From positions 1 to 64,000 of the forward strand of contig NZ_PYBW01000055.1 in NCBI RefSeq assembly GCF_003205575.1: a stretch of DNA of 64,000 nucleotides. The letters are read 5' to 3'. A model generated the notes under the pieces. That model did not search any database and had not been told where the DNA came from. It saw only the letters and a list, made by a program, of their open reading frames with translations. Shown here piece by piece: positions 36,101-45,157 of the stretch; position 1 is the first letter of the stretch; every line of letters starts with the position of its first letter. The stretch comes from Streptomyces tateyamensis. GTDB taxonomy: Bacteria > Actinomycetota > Actinomycetes > Streptomycetales > Streptomycetaceae. The position numbers and the translations under genes are program-made.

Positions 36101-38751
36101 CTCCAGTCGGTGGGCGTGGCCGCGCCGGTCCAGTCGTGCAGCCCCCAGCCCGCGTAGTTGCCGTCCGCACGGTGGTAGTGGATCACCGCGGTGTTCGGTG
36201 CCGGGGTGCTGGTCGGCCCGGGGTCGCTGGTGTAGACGGTCGGGTCGCCCTCCTTGACCCAGACCTCGCCGGTGGCACCGATGTCGATGTGACGATCCGT
36301 CGACACGTCCTTGGTGCCGTTGTTCTCCACGATGAAGCCGACGTCGGCGGCACCGCTGTTCAACTTCACGTAGGCGAAGGCGCCATAGGCGTCCCGGCCG
36401 GTGAACGGGTGCCCGGCGGGCCAGCTGGTCGACTCGCCGTCGGCCAGGTCGCCCCAGGCGTACAGGTTCCAGCCGTCGTAGGCGCCGTCCTTGCGCTGGT
36501 AGTGCACCACCGCGTACGGCCGGGCCGCGGCGGTCGGCGGGGCCGGCGGGACGGGGGTGCCGGTGCTGAAGGACGAGGTCGCCGCGCGCAGGTGGCCGGC
36601 GTCGTCCTGGACCACCGCCTTGAGCCGCACGGTGGTCCCCGGCGCGGTGCCGGCCAGGTCCAGCGTGGTCCGGTCGACGCCGGAGTCCGAGGTGCCCAGC
36701 AGCTTCCAGGGGCCGTCGCCGATCTGCGCGGCGTAGCCGACCCGGTGGAAGTCGCCGCCGGGCACGGTGGCGCCGAGCACCACCTGGCCGGTGGCGCCGT
36801 CGGCCGGGGTGTCCAGGGTGAGCGCGGGTGCGGCGGCGGACGGCGCGAGCTTGCCCGCGGCCTTGAACACCACCGAGGCCAGCGGCGGCACCGTGACGGT
36901 CACCTTGCGGTCGGCGCCGCTGGCCAGCCGGGCGCCGGTGGCCGGGTAGAGGCGGTCGAAGCCCATCCCGGCCGAGAAGGTGTCCAGCGTGACGGTCTGC
37001 GCGGTGCTCGCGTTGTTGACCGCCACCAGGTACTCGACCTGCTGCTTGGCGTCGATCCGGGAGAAGGCATAGACGCCGGGCCCGTCGGCCGCGTACCGCT
37101 GGACCTGCGCGCCGTCGGCCAGGGCCGGGTTGGCGGCGCGCAGCTTCGCCAGGCCCGCGATGCCCTGGTAGAGCGGGCCGTCCTGCCCGTAGCGGTCCGC
37201 CGCGCCGGGCTGGCCGCCGATCACCGGGTCGCTCGCGTAGGAGGGCGTCCGGGTGGCGAACAGGTCCTGCCGGGCGTCCTTGTCGCCGCCGGCCCCGGTG
37301 AAGCCCTGCTCGTCGCCGTAGTAGACCACCGGCTGGCCACGGGTCAGGAACTGCAGCTGACTGGCCAGCTGGTCCTTCGCGAGCAGGGTCGCGTCGGCGG
37401 CGCCGGGGTTGTCGGTGCGCAGGAAGGAGCCGATCCGGCCCATGTCGTGGTTGCCGGTGAAGGTCGGCAGCTCGTAGGCGTTGCTGTCGGCGCTGGTGTA
37501 GCGGTAGTCCTGCGCGTACAGCTGGGCCAGGTCCTGCGCCGAGCCGCCCTGCGAGGCGTAGCGGCGGGCCGCGTCCTGGAACGGGAAGTCCAGCGTGGCC
37601 TGCAGCTTGCCCTTGGTCACGTAGGGCGAGGTGACGGCGGGGTCGGCGGAGTAGACCTCGCCGAACATGAAGAACCGGTCGTTGCCGTGCGCGGCCGCGT
37701 AGCTCTTCAGGGCCGGCGCCCACTGCTGCCAGAACGCCATGTCGACGTTCTTGACGGTGTCGATCCGGAACCCGTCCACCCCGGTCTCGCGCACCCAGGT
37801 CCGGTAGACGTCCTCGAAGCCCTTCACCACCCGGGGGTTCTGGGTGTCCAGGTCGTCCAGGCCGGAGAAGTCGCCCTCGGTGCCGGACTCGCCGGCGAAG
37901 GTCGAGTCGCCGCGGTTGTGGTAGAGCGCCGGGTCGTTGAGCCAGTCCGGCTTCTTGGCGCCCGGCTCGGTCACCACGGGGGTGTAGGGGAAGGAGTCGG
38001 CGGTCAGGTCGGGGTAAGTGGCACCGCCCCCCGCGGCGTTCGCGTCGGCGGCCGCGGTCTCGTCGACCGGGGCGCCGTCGCGGTCCAGCGTCGGGTAGGC
38101 GCCGGTGGAGCGGTACGCGTGGCTGCCCTCGGCCTGGTCGATGACGTCGGCGGTGTGGTTGGTGATGACGTCGAAGAACACCTTGATGCCGCGGGCGTGC
38201 GCCTTCGCGATCAGCTCCTTGAGCTGGTCGTTGGTGCCGAAGTGCGGATCGACCTGGGTGAAGTCGGTGATCCAGTAGCCGTGGTAGGCCGCCGACGTGT
38301 CCGCCCCGGTGCCCTGCACCGGCTTGTTCTTGAAGATCGGCGCCATCCAGATGGCCGTGGTGCCCAGGTTCTGGATGTAGTCCAGCTTGTCGATCACGCC
38401 CTGGAGGTCGCCGCCGTGGTAGTAGCCCTTGTCTCCGGGGTCGAAGCCGTTCTGCAGCCGGGTGCCGGTGATGCCCCCGGTGTCGTTGCCCGGGTCGCCG
38501 TTGGCGAACCGGTCCGGCAGCACGAAGTAGTACTGCTCGCGGGTCAGGTCGTGGCGGTCGGCCTGGCCGGCCACCGCCTTGTCGGAGGGCGGTGGCGGCG
38601 GGCCGGCGGCGGCGGCCCGCGGGGTGACGGTGGCGAGCGCGGCCGCGGTGAGCGCGGCGGCCAGCAGCACCCCCGCCGGGCCTGTCCTCGGTCTGACGCC
38701 GTTCTTTCGGGTGGTGCTCCTGCGGGCAGGGCGGAGCGGAACAGCGGCCAC
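33187..38751 (-). CDS. pulA: Secreted bifunctional alpha-amylase/type I pullulanase
   Basis: A 1854-residue exported enzyme that should cut alpha-1,4 bonds with its first domain and alpha-1,6 bonds with its second. After a signal peptide (to about residue 48), the GH13 amylase domain spans about 65-520, with nucleophile Asp in GFRIDTVKNVD (near 330), Glu in FGEVYSAD and Asp in TGNHDMGR. Two PUD-type carbohydrate-binding modules (about 745-950: VHYQRKDGAYDGWNLYAWG and IHYHRADGNYAGWGLHDW) follow. Next are pullulanase N-terminal and CBM48-like domains (near 1110), the YNWGYDPRHY pullulanase motif (near 1328), and the catalytic FRFDLMG and YGEGWNF. GTG at 38751 has AAGGAG 5 nt upstream. A LacI-type palindrome lies upstream. 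Confidence 0.92.
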   Translation of the reverse strand: MAAVPLRPARRSTTRKNGVRPRTGPAGVLLAAALTAAALATVTPRAAAAGPPPPPSDKAVAGQADRHDLTREQYYFVLPDRFANGDPGNDTGGITGTRLQNGFDPGDKGYYHGGDLQGVIDKLDYIQNLGTTAIWMAPIFKNKPVQGTGADTSAAYHGYWITDFTQVDPHFGTNDQLKELIAKAHARGIKVFFDVITNHTADVIDQAEGSHAYRSTGAYPTLDRDGAPVDETAAADANAAGGGATYPDLTADSFPYTPVVTEPGAKKPDWLNDPALYHNRGDSTFAGESGTEGDFSGLDDLDTQNPRVVKGFEDVYRTWVRETGVDGFRIDTVKNVDMAFWQQWAPALKSYAAAHGNDRFFMFGEVYSADPAVTSPYVTKGKLQATLDFPFQDAARRYASQGGSAQDLAQLYAQDYRYTSADSNAYELPTFTGNHDMGRIGSFLRTDNPGAADATLLAKDQLASQLQFLTRGQPVVYYGDEQGFTGAGGDKDARQDLFATRTPSYASDPVIGGQPGAADRYGQDGPLYQGIAGLAKLRAANPALADGAQVQRYAADGPGVYAFSRIDAKQQVEYLVAVNNASTAQTVTLDTFSAGMGFDRLYPATGARLASGADRKVTVTVPPLASVVFKAAGKLAPSAAAPALTLDTPADGATGQVVLGATVPGGDFHRVGYAAQIGDGPWKLLGTSDSGVDRTTLDLAGTAPGTTVRLKAVVQDDAGHLRAATSSFSTGTPVPPAPPTAAARPYAVVHYQRKDGAYDGWNLYAWGDLADGESTSWPAGHPFTGRDAYGAFAYVKLNSGAADVGFIVENNGTKDVSTDRHIDIGATGEVWVKEGDPTVYTSDPGPTSTPAPNTAVIHYHRADGNYAGWGLHDWTGAATPTDWSHPLPPARQDAFGEVFEVPLAAGATSLSYILHNGDTKDLPDDQSLDFATYGHETWVIGGQSGYLLPQVASTSAQTDPGTAKAQWLDATTVAVPAGYGAGDAALAGGTSAQLVYDPAGGLSVAKGVLSKPGYWLRLNPVAGGLTAQQKQKYPNLAGYRAFTVDRRDQSRIPTALRDQVLFTEHLPNGALLAATGVQLAGVLDADYAGAAAGAQLGPVYRGSGAWWWPWGHQVTLSLWAPTAQQVAVQLYDAPTGGTPRTVAMHRDEASGVWSLTAPRAELDGRYYTYQVKVWAPSVQQVVVNTVTDPYSVALSPDSRRSLVADLTDRSTKPAGWDQQQLPAAIPGVQQQIQELQVRDFSAADQSVPAAERGSYLAFTESQSAGMTHLRELAKAGITTIHLLPTFDNSSVPPTAQQQLPPCDLAALPGDSDQQQACVAKVAATDAYNWGYDPRHYTVPQGSYATDPTGTGRTTQFRQMVQAIHQAGLRVVLDVVYNHTAAAGQADASVLDKVVPGYYQRLADNGAVTTDSCCADTAPEHAMMNKLIVDSVTTWARQYKVDGFRFDLMGLDPKSTMLDVQSALHKLTVQHDGVDGSAEFLYGEGWNFGVVANDARFEQATQQHMAGTGIATFNDRLRDAGRGGNFMLSSAPQQGFASGLYTDPNGDPANGTADQQRAALLHQMDQIKVGLTGNLAGYRFTDSGGRAVTGAGVDYNGSPTGYAAAPGEAVEYLDAHDNLDLFDALAYKLPAATPAADRARMQALGLSLTVLGQGPGFAVAGSDLLRSKSLDSNSYDSGDWFNAIHWPGRGGCDGNGWAHGLPRAADNQALWPVAKQLLDDPRLAVGCADQQAAAAQYEQFLQIRRTDPLFALSSAAEVQRRVGFPLSGTAGEVPGVITMRLDGTGLPGAEKGLVVVFNATPDSRTQTLPALAGGNWQLHPVQASGSDPVVRQSRFQTDSGSFIVPARTVAVFVQQ

Positions 38752-38799
38752 AGCGGCTCCTTGCCGGGCTCGTCGTCGTCGGGTTGCTGGACGCTAGCG

Positions 38800-38819
38800 T
38801 GCTGAAAACACTTTCAGCA
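38800..38819. promoter_or_regulatory. LacI/MalR-type operator upstream of the pullulanase gene
   Basis: TGCTGAAA and TTTCAGCA form a perfect 8-bp inverted repeat around ACAC, 49 nt upstream of the GTG start. CTGAAA/TTTCAG arms are typical of LacI-family sugar regulators such as MalR, which controls maltodextrin genes in streptomycetes. No malR gene is in the window, so the cognate regulator is inferred. Confidence 0.65.
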
Positions 38820-39022
38820 AGATGCGGAAAGGCCATTCACGGCCTCCAGTCCCCCATACCCCGGCCCCCCTGCCTGCCGGTGGCCCCGCCTCGCACCCGG
38901 GATTGCGAACGCGTAACAATGGAACGCATGTGTGTCCCTCCGACGCGCCGTACCCGCGCGTTCCGCCGCGCCTCACCCGTCCTGCTCGGGGAGGATGCCC
39001 TAGGCCTGTGGGAGGACTGCCG

Positions 39023-40042
39023 GTGAAGAATCCACGACCAGAGGATGATCGGACGGCCACAGATCGTCTGGCAGACTTCTCGTCCATGGGGGAACCGACC
39101 GAGATCCAGACGCCGGGCCGCGATGACGCGGCCCTCGGCCGCACCGGTGGTTCCGTCCAGGACCAGGGCGGTTCTCCGGCCCGGGCGGTGGACGGATCCG
39201 GTGGCAGTACCGCGCTGACCGGCGCCGGCTCGCTGCGGCGGCGGATCATGGCCCAGCGGCTGCGGCCCGCCCGGCCCCGGCTCTGGTTCGAGCTCGGCCT
39301 GATCGGCCTGAGCTACTGGCTCTACTCGCTGGTGCGCAACGCGGTTCCGGAGCAGGCCCTGATCGCCCAGCAGCACGCGGACTGGGTCTGGCACCTGGAG
39401 CAGAGCCTCGGCGTCGCCGTCGAGCGCTCGGTCAACCACGGCGTCAACTCGGTCACCTGGCTCATCGTCGGGATGAACTACTACTACGCGACGCTGCACT
39501 TCATCATCACCATAGCGGTGCTGGTCTGGCTCTACCGCAGCCATCCGGGCCGGTACGCGGCCAGCCGCACGGTGCTCTTCGTGACCACCGGGTTCGCCCT
39601 GGTCGGGTTCTACTTCTTCCCGCTGGCCCCGCCGCGGCTGGCCGGCTACGGCTTCGTGGACACCGTCGCGATCCACCACACCTGGGGCTCGCTCGCCTCG
39701 GGCGCCGGTGCCAGCGTCTCCAACCAGTTCGCCGCGATGCCCTCGATGCACATCGGCTGGTCCACCTGGTGCGGGCTGACGATCTTCTTCCTGGCCGAGC
39801 GCCGCTGGGTGCGGGCGCTGGGCCTGCTCTACCCGGCGGCCACACTGGTGGTGATCGTCTCCACCGCCAACCACTACTGGATGGACGCGGTGGGCGGCCT
39901 GGCCTGCCTGGGCGTCGGCTTCCTGGCCACCCGGCTCGTCTACCACCGCTGGGCCTACCAGTTCCCGCAGATCCCGGCCTCCTGGCAGACCCACCTGCCC
40001 GAGCAGCGGCTCACCGCGGTCGGCGCCGGGCACCGGGACTGA
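39023..40042 (+). CDS. PAP2-superfamily membrane enzyme (inositolphosphotransferase-like)
   Basis: A 339-residue polytopic membrane protein. After a hydrophilic N-terminus of about 85 residues come five or six helices (LIGLSYWLYSLV, WLIVGMNYYYATLHFIITIAVL, TVLFVTTGFALVGFYFF). The phosphatase motifs are AAMPSMHIGWS and STANHYWMDAVGGL, matching the PAP2_3 type shared with yeast inositol phosphorylceramide synthase. It may act on a lipid phosphate or phosphoinositol head group; the substrate is unknown. GTG at 39023 has GGGAGGA upstream; an ATG 21 codons later is the alternative. It converges with glnE. Confidence 0.82.
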   Translation: MKNPRPEDDRTATDRLADFSSMGEPTEIQTPGRDDAALGRTGGSVQDQGGSPARAVDGSGGSTALTGAGSLRRRIMAQRLRPARPRLWFELGLIGLSYWLYSLVRNAVPEQALIAQQHADWVWHLEQSLGVAVERSVNHGVNSVTWLIVGMNYYYATLHFIITIAVLVWLYRSHPGRYAASRTVLFVTTGFALVGFYFFPLAPPRLAGYGFVDTVAIHHTWGSLASGAGASVSNQFAAMPSMHIGWSTWCGLTIFFLAERRWVRALGLLYPAATLVVIVSTANHYWMDAVGGLACLGVGFLATRLVYHRWAYQFPQIPASWQTHLPEQRLTAVGAGHRD

Positions 40043-40093
40043 CCCGCCCGCGGCTCCACGCCCGGCACACCTGCCGCACTCGCCGCACCCTCC

Positions 40094-43000
40094 TCACCCG
40101 TAGAACAGCCGCTCCACCACCGCCCGGGCCCGCCGGGTGGTGCGCCGGTAGTGGTCCACGAGCTCGCCGCTGTGCCCCGCGCCGTACCCCAGGTACCGGG
40201 CCAGGCCGGCGAGCTCGCGCGGTTCGTTCGGGAAGCTGTCCCCGGCCCGCCCGCGCACCAGCATCACCGCGCTACGCACCCGGGAGGCCAGCACCCAGGC
40301 CGCGTCCAGCACCTGCGCGTCCTCCTGGGCCAGCAGCCCGGCATCGGCGGCGGCCAGCAGCGCCTGCCGGGTGCGGGTGGTGCGCAGTCCCGGGACCTGG
40401 TGCCCGTGCTGCAGCTGGAGCAGCTGCACCGTCCACTCGACGTCCGCCAGCCCGCCGCGGCCGATCTTGGTGTGGGTGGTCGGGTCGGCCCCGCGCGGCA
40501 GCCGCTCGCGCTCGATCCGGGCCTTGATCCGGCGGATCTCCAGCAGGTCGCCCTCCGGCACCCCGCCGACCGGGTAGCGCAGCGGGTCGATCAGCTCGCG
40601 GAACTGCTCGCCGAGCTCCGCGTCCCCCGCCACCGGCTCGGCCCGCAGCAGCGCCTGGCTCTCCCAGACGTGCGACCAGCGGGCGTAGTAGGCCCGGTAG
40701 GAGCCCAGGGTGCGCACCAGCGGGCCCTGCCGGCCCTCCGGGCGCAGGTCCGCGTCGACCAGCAGGGCCGGCTCGGTGGCCGGCACGGCCAGCAGGGTGC
40801 GCAGCTCGTTGCAGACCCAGCGGGCCGCGGCGGTGGCGTCGTGCTCGGTCTGCGGCACCGGCTCGTGCACGAAGAGCACGTCGGCGTCCGAGCCGTAGCC
40901 GAGCTCCCGGCCGCCGAAGCGGCCCATCGCGATCACCGCGATCCGGGCCGGCAGCGCCTCGCCGTGCCGCTGCTCCCAGTCCGCGGTGCAGGCGGCCAGC
41001 GCGCCGGCCAGGGTGGCCGCGTTCAGGTCGGTCAGGGCGGCGGCGGCCGCCTCCAGCGCCTGGGCGGGCTCGTCGCCGAAGCGGCCCAGCAGGTCGGCCG
41101 CGGCGGTGCGGAACAGCTCGCGGCGACGCACCGAACGGGCCGCCGCCACGCCCTGCCCCGCGCTCGGCGCCCGGCCCACCGCGGCCCGGATCTCCTGTTC
41201 CAGCACGGCCCGCCCGCGCGGCACCAGGCCCTGCGGGTCGCCCAGCATGGCCACCGCCTCGGGCGCGCGCAGCAGCAGGTCCGGGGCCAGCCGGCCGGCC
41301 GAGAGCACCCGGGCCAGGCCCTCGGCCGCCGCACTCTCGTCCCGCAGCAGCCGCAGGTACCAGGGGGTGCGGCCGAGCGCGTCGGAGACCTGGCGGAAGC
41401 CCAGCAGGCCCGCGTCCGGGTCGGCGGAGTCGCTGAACCAGTCGAGCAGCACCGGCAGCAGGGTGCGCTGGATCGCCGCCTTGCGGGAGACCCCGGCCGC
41501 CAGTGCCATGAGGTGGCGCACCGCCGCCGCCGGGTCGGCGAAGCCCAGCGCCCGCAGGCGGGCCTCGGCGGCCTGCGGGCTCATCGCCGGGGTCCCCGGG
41601 GTGAGCGCCTCGCCGGCCGACAGCGAGGCCACCGCCGCCAGCAGCGGGCGGTAGAAGAGCTTCTCGTGCAGCCGCCGTACCTCCAGCGCGTGCCGGCGCC
41701 ACTCGCGCTCCAGCGCCGCCACCGGGTCGGCCCGGGTGTCGTCGTTGATCATCGTGGTCAGCGAGCGGGCCAGCCGGCGCAGGTCGGCCTGGTCGGTGGG
41801 CATCAGGTGGGTGCGGCGCAGCCGGAACAGCTGGATCCGGTGCTCCAACGAGCGCAGGAAGCGGTAGGCGGCGTCCAGCGAGGCGGCGTCCGCGCGGCCC
41901 ACGTAGCCGCCCTCCGACAGCGCCCGCAGCGCCGCCAGGGTGTTGCCGCTGCGCAGCGCCGGGTCGGTGCGCCCGTGCACCAGTTGCAGCAGCTGCACCG
42001 AGAACTCCACGTCGCGCAGGCCGCCGGGGCCGAGCTTGAGCTGGCGGTCCAGCTCGCCGGCCGGGATCGCGGCCACCACCCGGCGGCGCATCTGCTGCAC
42101 GTCGGCGACGAAGTTCTCCCGGGCGGTGGCCTGCCAGACCATCGGGGCCAGCGCCGCCAGGTAGGCCTGGCCGAGCTCGGCGTCGCCGGCCACCGGCCGG
42201 GCCTTCAGCAGCGCCTGGAACTCCCAGGTCTTGGCCCAGCGCTGGTAGTAGGCCAGGTGGCTGGCCAGGGTGCGCACCAGCGGGCCGTTGCGGCCCTCCG
42301 GGCGCAGGTTGGCGTCCACCGGCCAGATGGTTCCCTCCCGGGTGGTGTCCGAGCAGAGCCGCATCATGGCCGCCGCCAGCCGGGTCGCGGCGCGCAGCGC
42401 GCGCTGCTCGTCCACCCCCTCGCGGGCCTCGGCGACGAAGATCACGTCCACGTCGGAGACGTAGTTCAGCTCGCGGCCGCCGCACTTGCCCATGCCGATC
42501 ACCGCCAGCCGGCAGGCGTCGGCGGCGTCCGGCTCCTGCTCGGCGGCGATCTGCAGTGCGGTGCGCAGGGTGGCGCCGGCCAGGTCGGCCAGTTCGGCGG
42601 CGGTCTGCTCCAGGTCGGAGGAGCCGCTCAGGTCGCGGGCGGCGATGGTGAGCAGGCAGCGGCGGTAGCCGGCCCGCAGCGCGTCGGCGGGTGCGTCCTC
42701 GCCCGCCCGCACCCGCTGCTCCAGCTGGTGGCGGAAGTCCTCGGCCCCGGGGTGGATGTCGCTCAGCTCGAAGGTGTCCAGCGTGTGCCAGTCCCGCGGG
42801 TGGGTGGCCAGGTGGTCGCCGAGCGCGGCCGAGGCACCGAGCACGCCGAGCAGGCGGTCGCGCAGCGGCTTGGCGGTGGTCAGGGTGTCGCGCAGCACGT
42901 GCCGCTCGTCCTCGTCGAGCGCCTCCAGCAGGGCGGCCAGTCCCAGCAGCGCCAGGTCCGGGTCGGCGGTGGCGCCGAGCGCGTCCAGCAGCACCGGGTC

Positions 43001-43120
43001 GTCGGCCAGTCCGGCCAGCGCGGGGGCGGCCAGCCGGCGCACCGCCGCCTCGGGAGCGGTGAAGCCCCGGCGGACCAGCCGGTTCTCGGGCCTGCTGATG
43101 CGGCTGCCACCGGCCGTCAT
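40094..43120 (-). CDS. glnE: Glutamine synthetase adenylyltransferase/deadenylase
   Basis: GlnE attaches AMP to, and removes it from, the tyrosine of glutamine synthetase GlnA. The 1008-residue protein has the duplicated architecture of the family: a nucleotidyltransferase domain with GRELNYVSDVDVIF (near residue 218; normally the deadenylylating half) and a second with GRELGYGSDADVLF (near residue 740; the adenylylating half). Each is followed by a helical GlnE/GlnD-linker domain (GPGGLRDVEFSVQLLQLVHG and GRGGLADVEWTVQLLQLQHG). Its target Tyr is present in GlnA and absent from GlnA2. ATG at 43120 has GGAGGAG upstream. Confidence 0.97.
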   Translation of the reverse strand: MTAGGSRISRPENRLVRRGFTAPEAAVRRLAAPALAGLADDPVLLDALGATADPDLALLGLAALLEALDEDERHVLRDTLTTAKPLRDRLLGVLGASAALGDHLATHPRDWHTLDTFELSDIHPGAEDFRHQLEQRVRAGEDAPADALRAGYRRCLLTIAARDLSGSSDLEQTAAELADLAGATLRTALQIAAEQEPDAADACRLAVIGMGKCGGRELNYVSDVDVIFVAEAREGVDEQRALRAATRLAAAMMRLCSDTTREGTIWPVDANLRPEGRNGPLVRTLASHLAYYQRWAKTWEFQALLKARPVAGDAELGQAYLAALAPMVWQATARENFVADVQQMRRRVVAAIPAGELDRQLKLGPGGLRDVEFSVQLLQLVHGRTDPALRSGNTLAALRALSEGGYVGRADAASLDAAYRFLRSLEHRIQLFRLRRTHLMPTDQADLRRLARSLTTMINDDTRADPVAALEREWRRHALEVRRLHEKLFYRPLLAAVASLSAGEALTPGTPAMSPQAAEARLRALGFADPAAAVRHLMALAAGVSRKAAIQRTLLPVLLDWFSDSADPDAGLLGFRQVSDALGRTPWYLRLLRDESAAAEGLARVLSAGRLAPDLLLRAPEAVAMLGDPQGLVPRGRAVLEQEIRAAVGRAPSAGQGVAAARSVRRRELFRTAAADLLGRFGDEPAQALEAAAAALTDLNAATLAGALAACTADWEQRHGEALPARIAVIAMGRFGGRELGYGSDADVLFVHEPVPQTEHDATAAARWVCNELRTLLAVPATEPALLVDADLRPEGRQGPLVRTLGSYRAYYARWSHVWESQALLRAEPVAGDAELGEQFRELIDPLRYPVGGVPEGDLLEIRRIKARIERERLPRGADPTTHTKIGRGGLADVEWTVQLLQLQHGHQVPGLRTTRTRQALLAAADAGLLAQEDAQVLDAAWVLASRVRSAVMLVRGRAGDSFPNEPRELAGLARYLGYGAGHSGELVDHYRRTTRRARAVVERLFYG

Positions 43121-43225
43121 GCGGGGCTCCTCCCTGCTGGTCTGATGATCAGTCGGATCCTAGGCGCTCGGGGTCATCGTTCCCGGTCGCGCGCAAGGGA
43201 CGCGCCCGGTGCCGGGGATTCACTA

Positions 43226-43265
43226 CCGCCGCCCCGCCCCCGGCGGTGCGGGGACGGGGCGGCGG
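43226..43265 (-). terminator. Terminator of the DUF3344-like gene
   Basis: An 11-bp inverted repeat (CCGCCGCCCCG and complement) with an 18-nt internal part that is itself GC-rich. It lies 20 nt beyond the minus-strand stop at 43286 and before the glnE start region. Confidence 0.65.
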
Positions 43266-43285
43266 CGGGTCGGCCTGAGCGGCCG

Positions 43286-44524
43286 TCAGCCGCTGTCGGC
43301 GCTGTCGTCCAGGTTGATCGCCACGAAGGCGGCTCCCAACTGGTAGCCGTCCAACGTGGTGTTGAACCGCATCCGCAGGTTGGTGTCGCCCGCACGCATC
43401 AGCTTGGACACGTCGAAGACCGCCAGGTCCTGCCCGAAGGTGTTGTCGTAGTTCGGGTTGCGGGTGAACTGGTCGGAGGCGAACGGCGAGCTGATCGTCG
43501 AGTTCATGATGTCGTTCGCCGGGTGCCGGTCGTCGCTGATCTGCGTCTCCGGACCGTTGGTGGTCTTGATGGAGAGCGTGTCACCGGTGTATGTGCGGTC
43601 GCCGTCGTAGCCCACGTAGCCGAGCTTGGCGAACAGCTTGTCCTTGGCCGGGGTGTGGAAGCCGTTGACGTCGATGTCGATCGCCGGCGAGTTCGGCAGT
43701 TCGACCTGGAAGCCGTCCCACACCTGCAGGTGCCGCATCGGCTGGTTGCAGTCCTCGGTCGCGACCACCAGCGTCCAGCTGCCCCAGCTGTGCGGCGCGA
43801 TCACCGTGTCCAGGTCGGCCACCTCGTAGGTGCCGCCGCCGGCCGCCTTGACGATGTCGGTCACGTCCGCGGAGGCCTGGTAGGCCGTCTCCTGGGTCGT
43901 GTTGATCTGGCCGATGTCGCCCTGGGCCGCGATGTCGCGGAACTCCGAGTCACCCGGGGCCTTGAAGTAGACCTCGTCCACCTGGGTGATCGGCAGCACC
44001 GTCTTGCCGATGCCGCGGGTGGCGCCCCAGTACAGCCGGGCGAACTTCACCGTGGCGGAGTCGGGCAGCGTCAGCGAGGCCGAGGAGGACGAGTAGATGT
44101 CGTCGCCGAGCGGGCCCTTGCGGCCGGGCGGCTCGATGTTGACGTACCGCATCTGGTAGTTGTTGTCGAAGATGTTCGGTCCGACCCCGTTGCGCGCGTC
44201 GGTGCACGGGGCGGTCCCCGCCTTGACCGGTGCCTTGGTCTCGTCGCAGGTCAGCAGGGTGTTGCCGATCCGGGTGATGTTGCCCTGCATGTCGGCTTGG
44301 AACCGGGTGGTGAACGGGATCGGGTGCTCGCTCAGCACCGGCGCGTTCGGGTCGTCGCGGTGCTCGGCACCGGCGCTGCCCCGCTCGGGCGCCGCCGCCG
44401 GGAGCGCCCCGGCCGCGGGAATGAACAGGAACTGGGCAGCCGCTGCGGTCGTCGCGGCGATCGCCACGGCACAACGGCGGACCAGCGTGCGCGCGCGCGT
44501 GGCGCGGCCTGCGGTGGTGGACAT
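43286..44524 (-). CDS. Secreted DUF3344-like protein
   Basis: A 412-residue exported protein. The signal peptide has the twin-arginine-free pattern TRARTLVRRCAVAIAATTAAAAQ and probably ends at about residue 40 (AAGALPAAA). The mature part is a beta-rich domain: GNTLLTCD, FDNNYQMRYVNIEPPG, VKFARLYWGATRG, WTLVVATEDCNQPMRHLQVWDGF and LRMRFNTTLDGYQLGAAFVAINL. This resembles DUF3344-type surface proteins, which usually carry further repeat domains and a sortase or membrane anchor. Those are missing here, so it is either a short form or released. No partner genes adjoin. Confidence 0.75.
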   Translation of the reverse strand: MSTTAGRATRARTLVRRCAVAIAATTAAAAQFLFIPAAGALPAAAPERGSAGAEHRDDPNAPVLSEHPIPFTTRFQADMQGNITRIGNTLLTCDETKAPVKAGTAPCTDARNGVGPNIFDNNYQMRYVNIEPPGRKGPLGDDIYSSSSASLTLPDSATVKFARLYWGATRGIGKTVLPITQVDEVYFKAPGDSEFRDIAAQGDIGQINTTQETAYQASADVTDIVKAAGGGTYEVADLDTVIAPHSWGSWTLVVATEDCNQPMRHLQVWDGFQVELPNSPAIDIDVNGFHTPAKDKLFAKLGYVGYDGDRTYTGDTLSIKTTNGPETQISDDRHPANDIMNSTISSPFASDQFTRNPNYDNTFGQDLAVFDVSKLMRAGDTNLRMRFNTTLDGYQLGAAFVAINLDDSADSG

Positions 44525-44683
44525 GACGGCCTTTCAGGTCGAACCCGGATCGGGCGCTGACACCCCGTCGACCGGGGCTGCCTCCCATCGCAGCACGTAC
44601 TCTCTGCACCCACCCAGTTACGTTCCGCCAACAGTGCGGCCGCGTGCGGCCAACGTCGGAACAGCCGCACCAACGGCCGCACC

Positions 44684-45145
44684 TCACAGCCGGCGCGGAC
44701 CGACGCCGTCCTCGGCGAGGGCGTCGCCGGGGTTCAGCAGCGCGCAGGCCTTCATCGACAGGCAGCCGCAGCCGATGCACCCGGTGAGCTCGGCCTCCAG
44801 CCGTTCGATGGTCAGCCGGCGCTCCTCCAGGCGGCGCTTCCAGCCGCGCGAGGCGCGCTGCCACTCCTGGTGGCTCGGCGGCCGGTCCAGCGGCACGTCG
44901 GCGAAGGCCTCGCGCAGGTCCTGCAGCGGGATGCCGATCCGCTTGGCCACCGAGATCAGCGCGACCCGGCGCAGCATGTGCCGGGGATAGCGGCGCTGGT
45001 TGCGCCCGTCGCGCTCGGAGGCGATCAGGCCGAGCTCCTCGTAGAACCTCAGCGCCGACACCGCTGCACCGGTCCGCGCGCTGACCTCGCCGATGGCCAG
45101 CCAGTCGTCCGGGGCGGCCCGGCTGTCGCCCGGCTGATGGGTCAT
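44684..45145 (-). CDS. soxR: Redox-sensitive MerR-family regulator SoxR
   Basis: A 153-residue SoxR protein. The MerR HTH (LAIGEVSARTGAAVSALRFYEELGLI, NQRRYPRHMLRRVALISVAKRIGI) is followed by a dimerisation helix. The [2Fe-2S] site CIGCGCLSMKAC, with C-x2-C-x-C-x5-C spacing, is at about residues 122-133. In streptomycetes SoxR responds to redox-active metabolites such as pigments. ATG at 45145 has AGGAGG 5 nt upstream. It diverges from a ferredoxin gene, and the interval carries a SoxR box. Confidence 0.95.
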   Translation of the reverse strand: MTHQPGDSRAAPDDWLAIGEVSARTGAAVSALRFYEELGLIASERDGRNQRRYPRHMLRRVALISVAKRIGIPLQDLREAFADVPLDRPPSHQEWQRASRGWKRRLEERRLTIERLEAELTGCIGCGCLSMKACALLNPGDALAEDGVGPRRL

Positions 45146-45157
45146 CACTGCCTCCTG

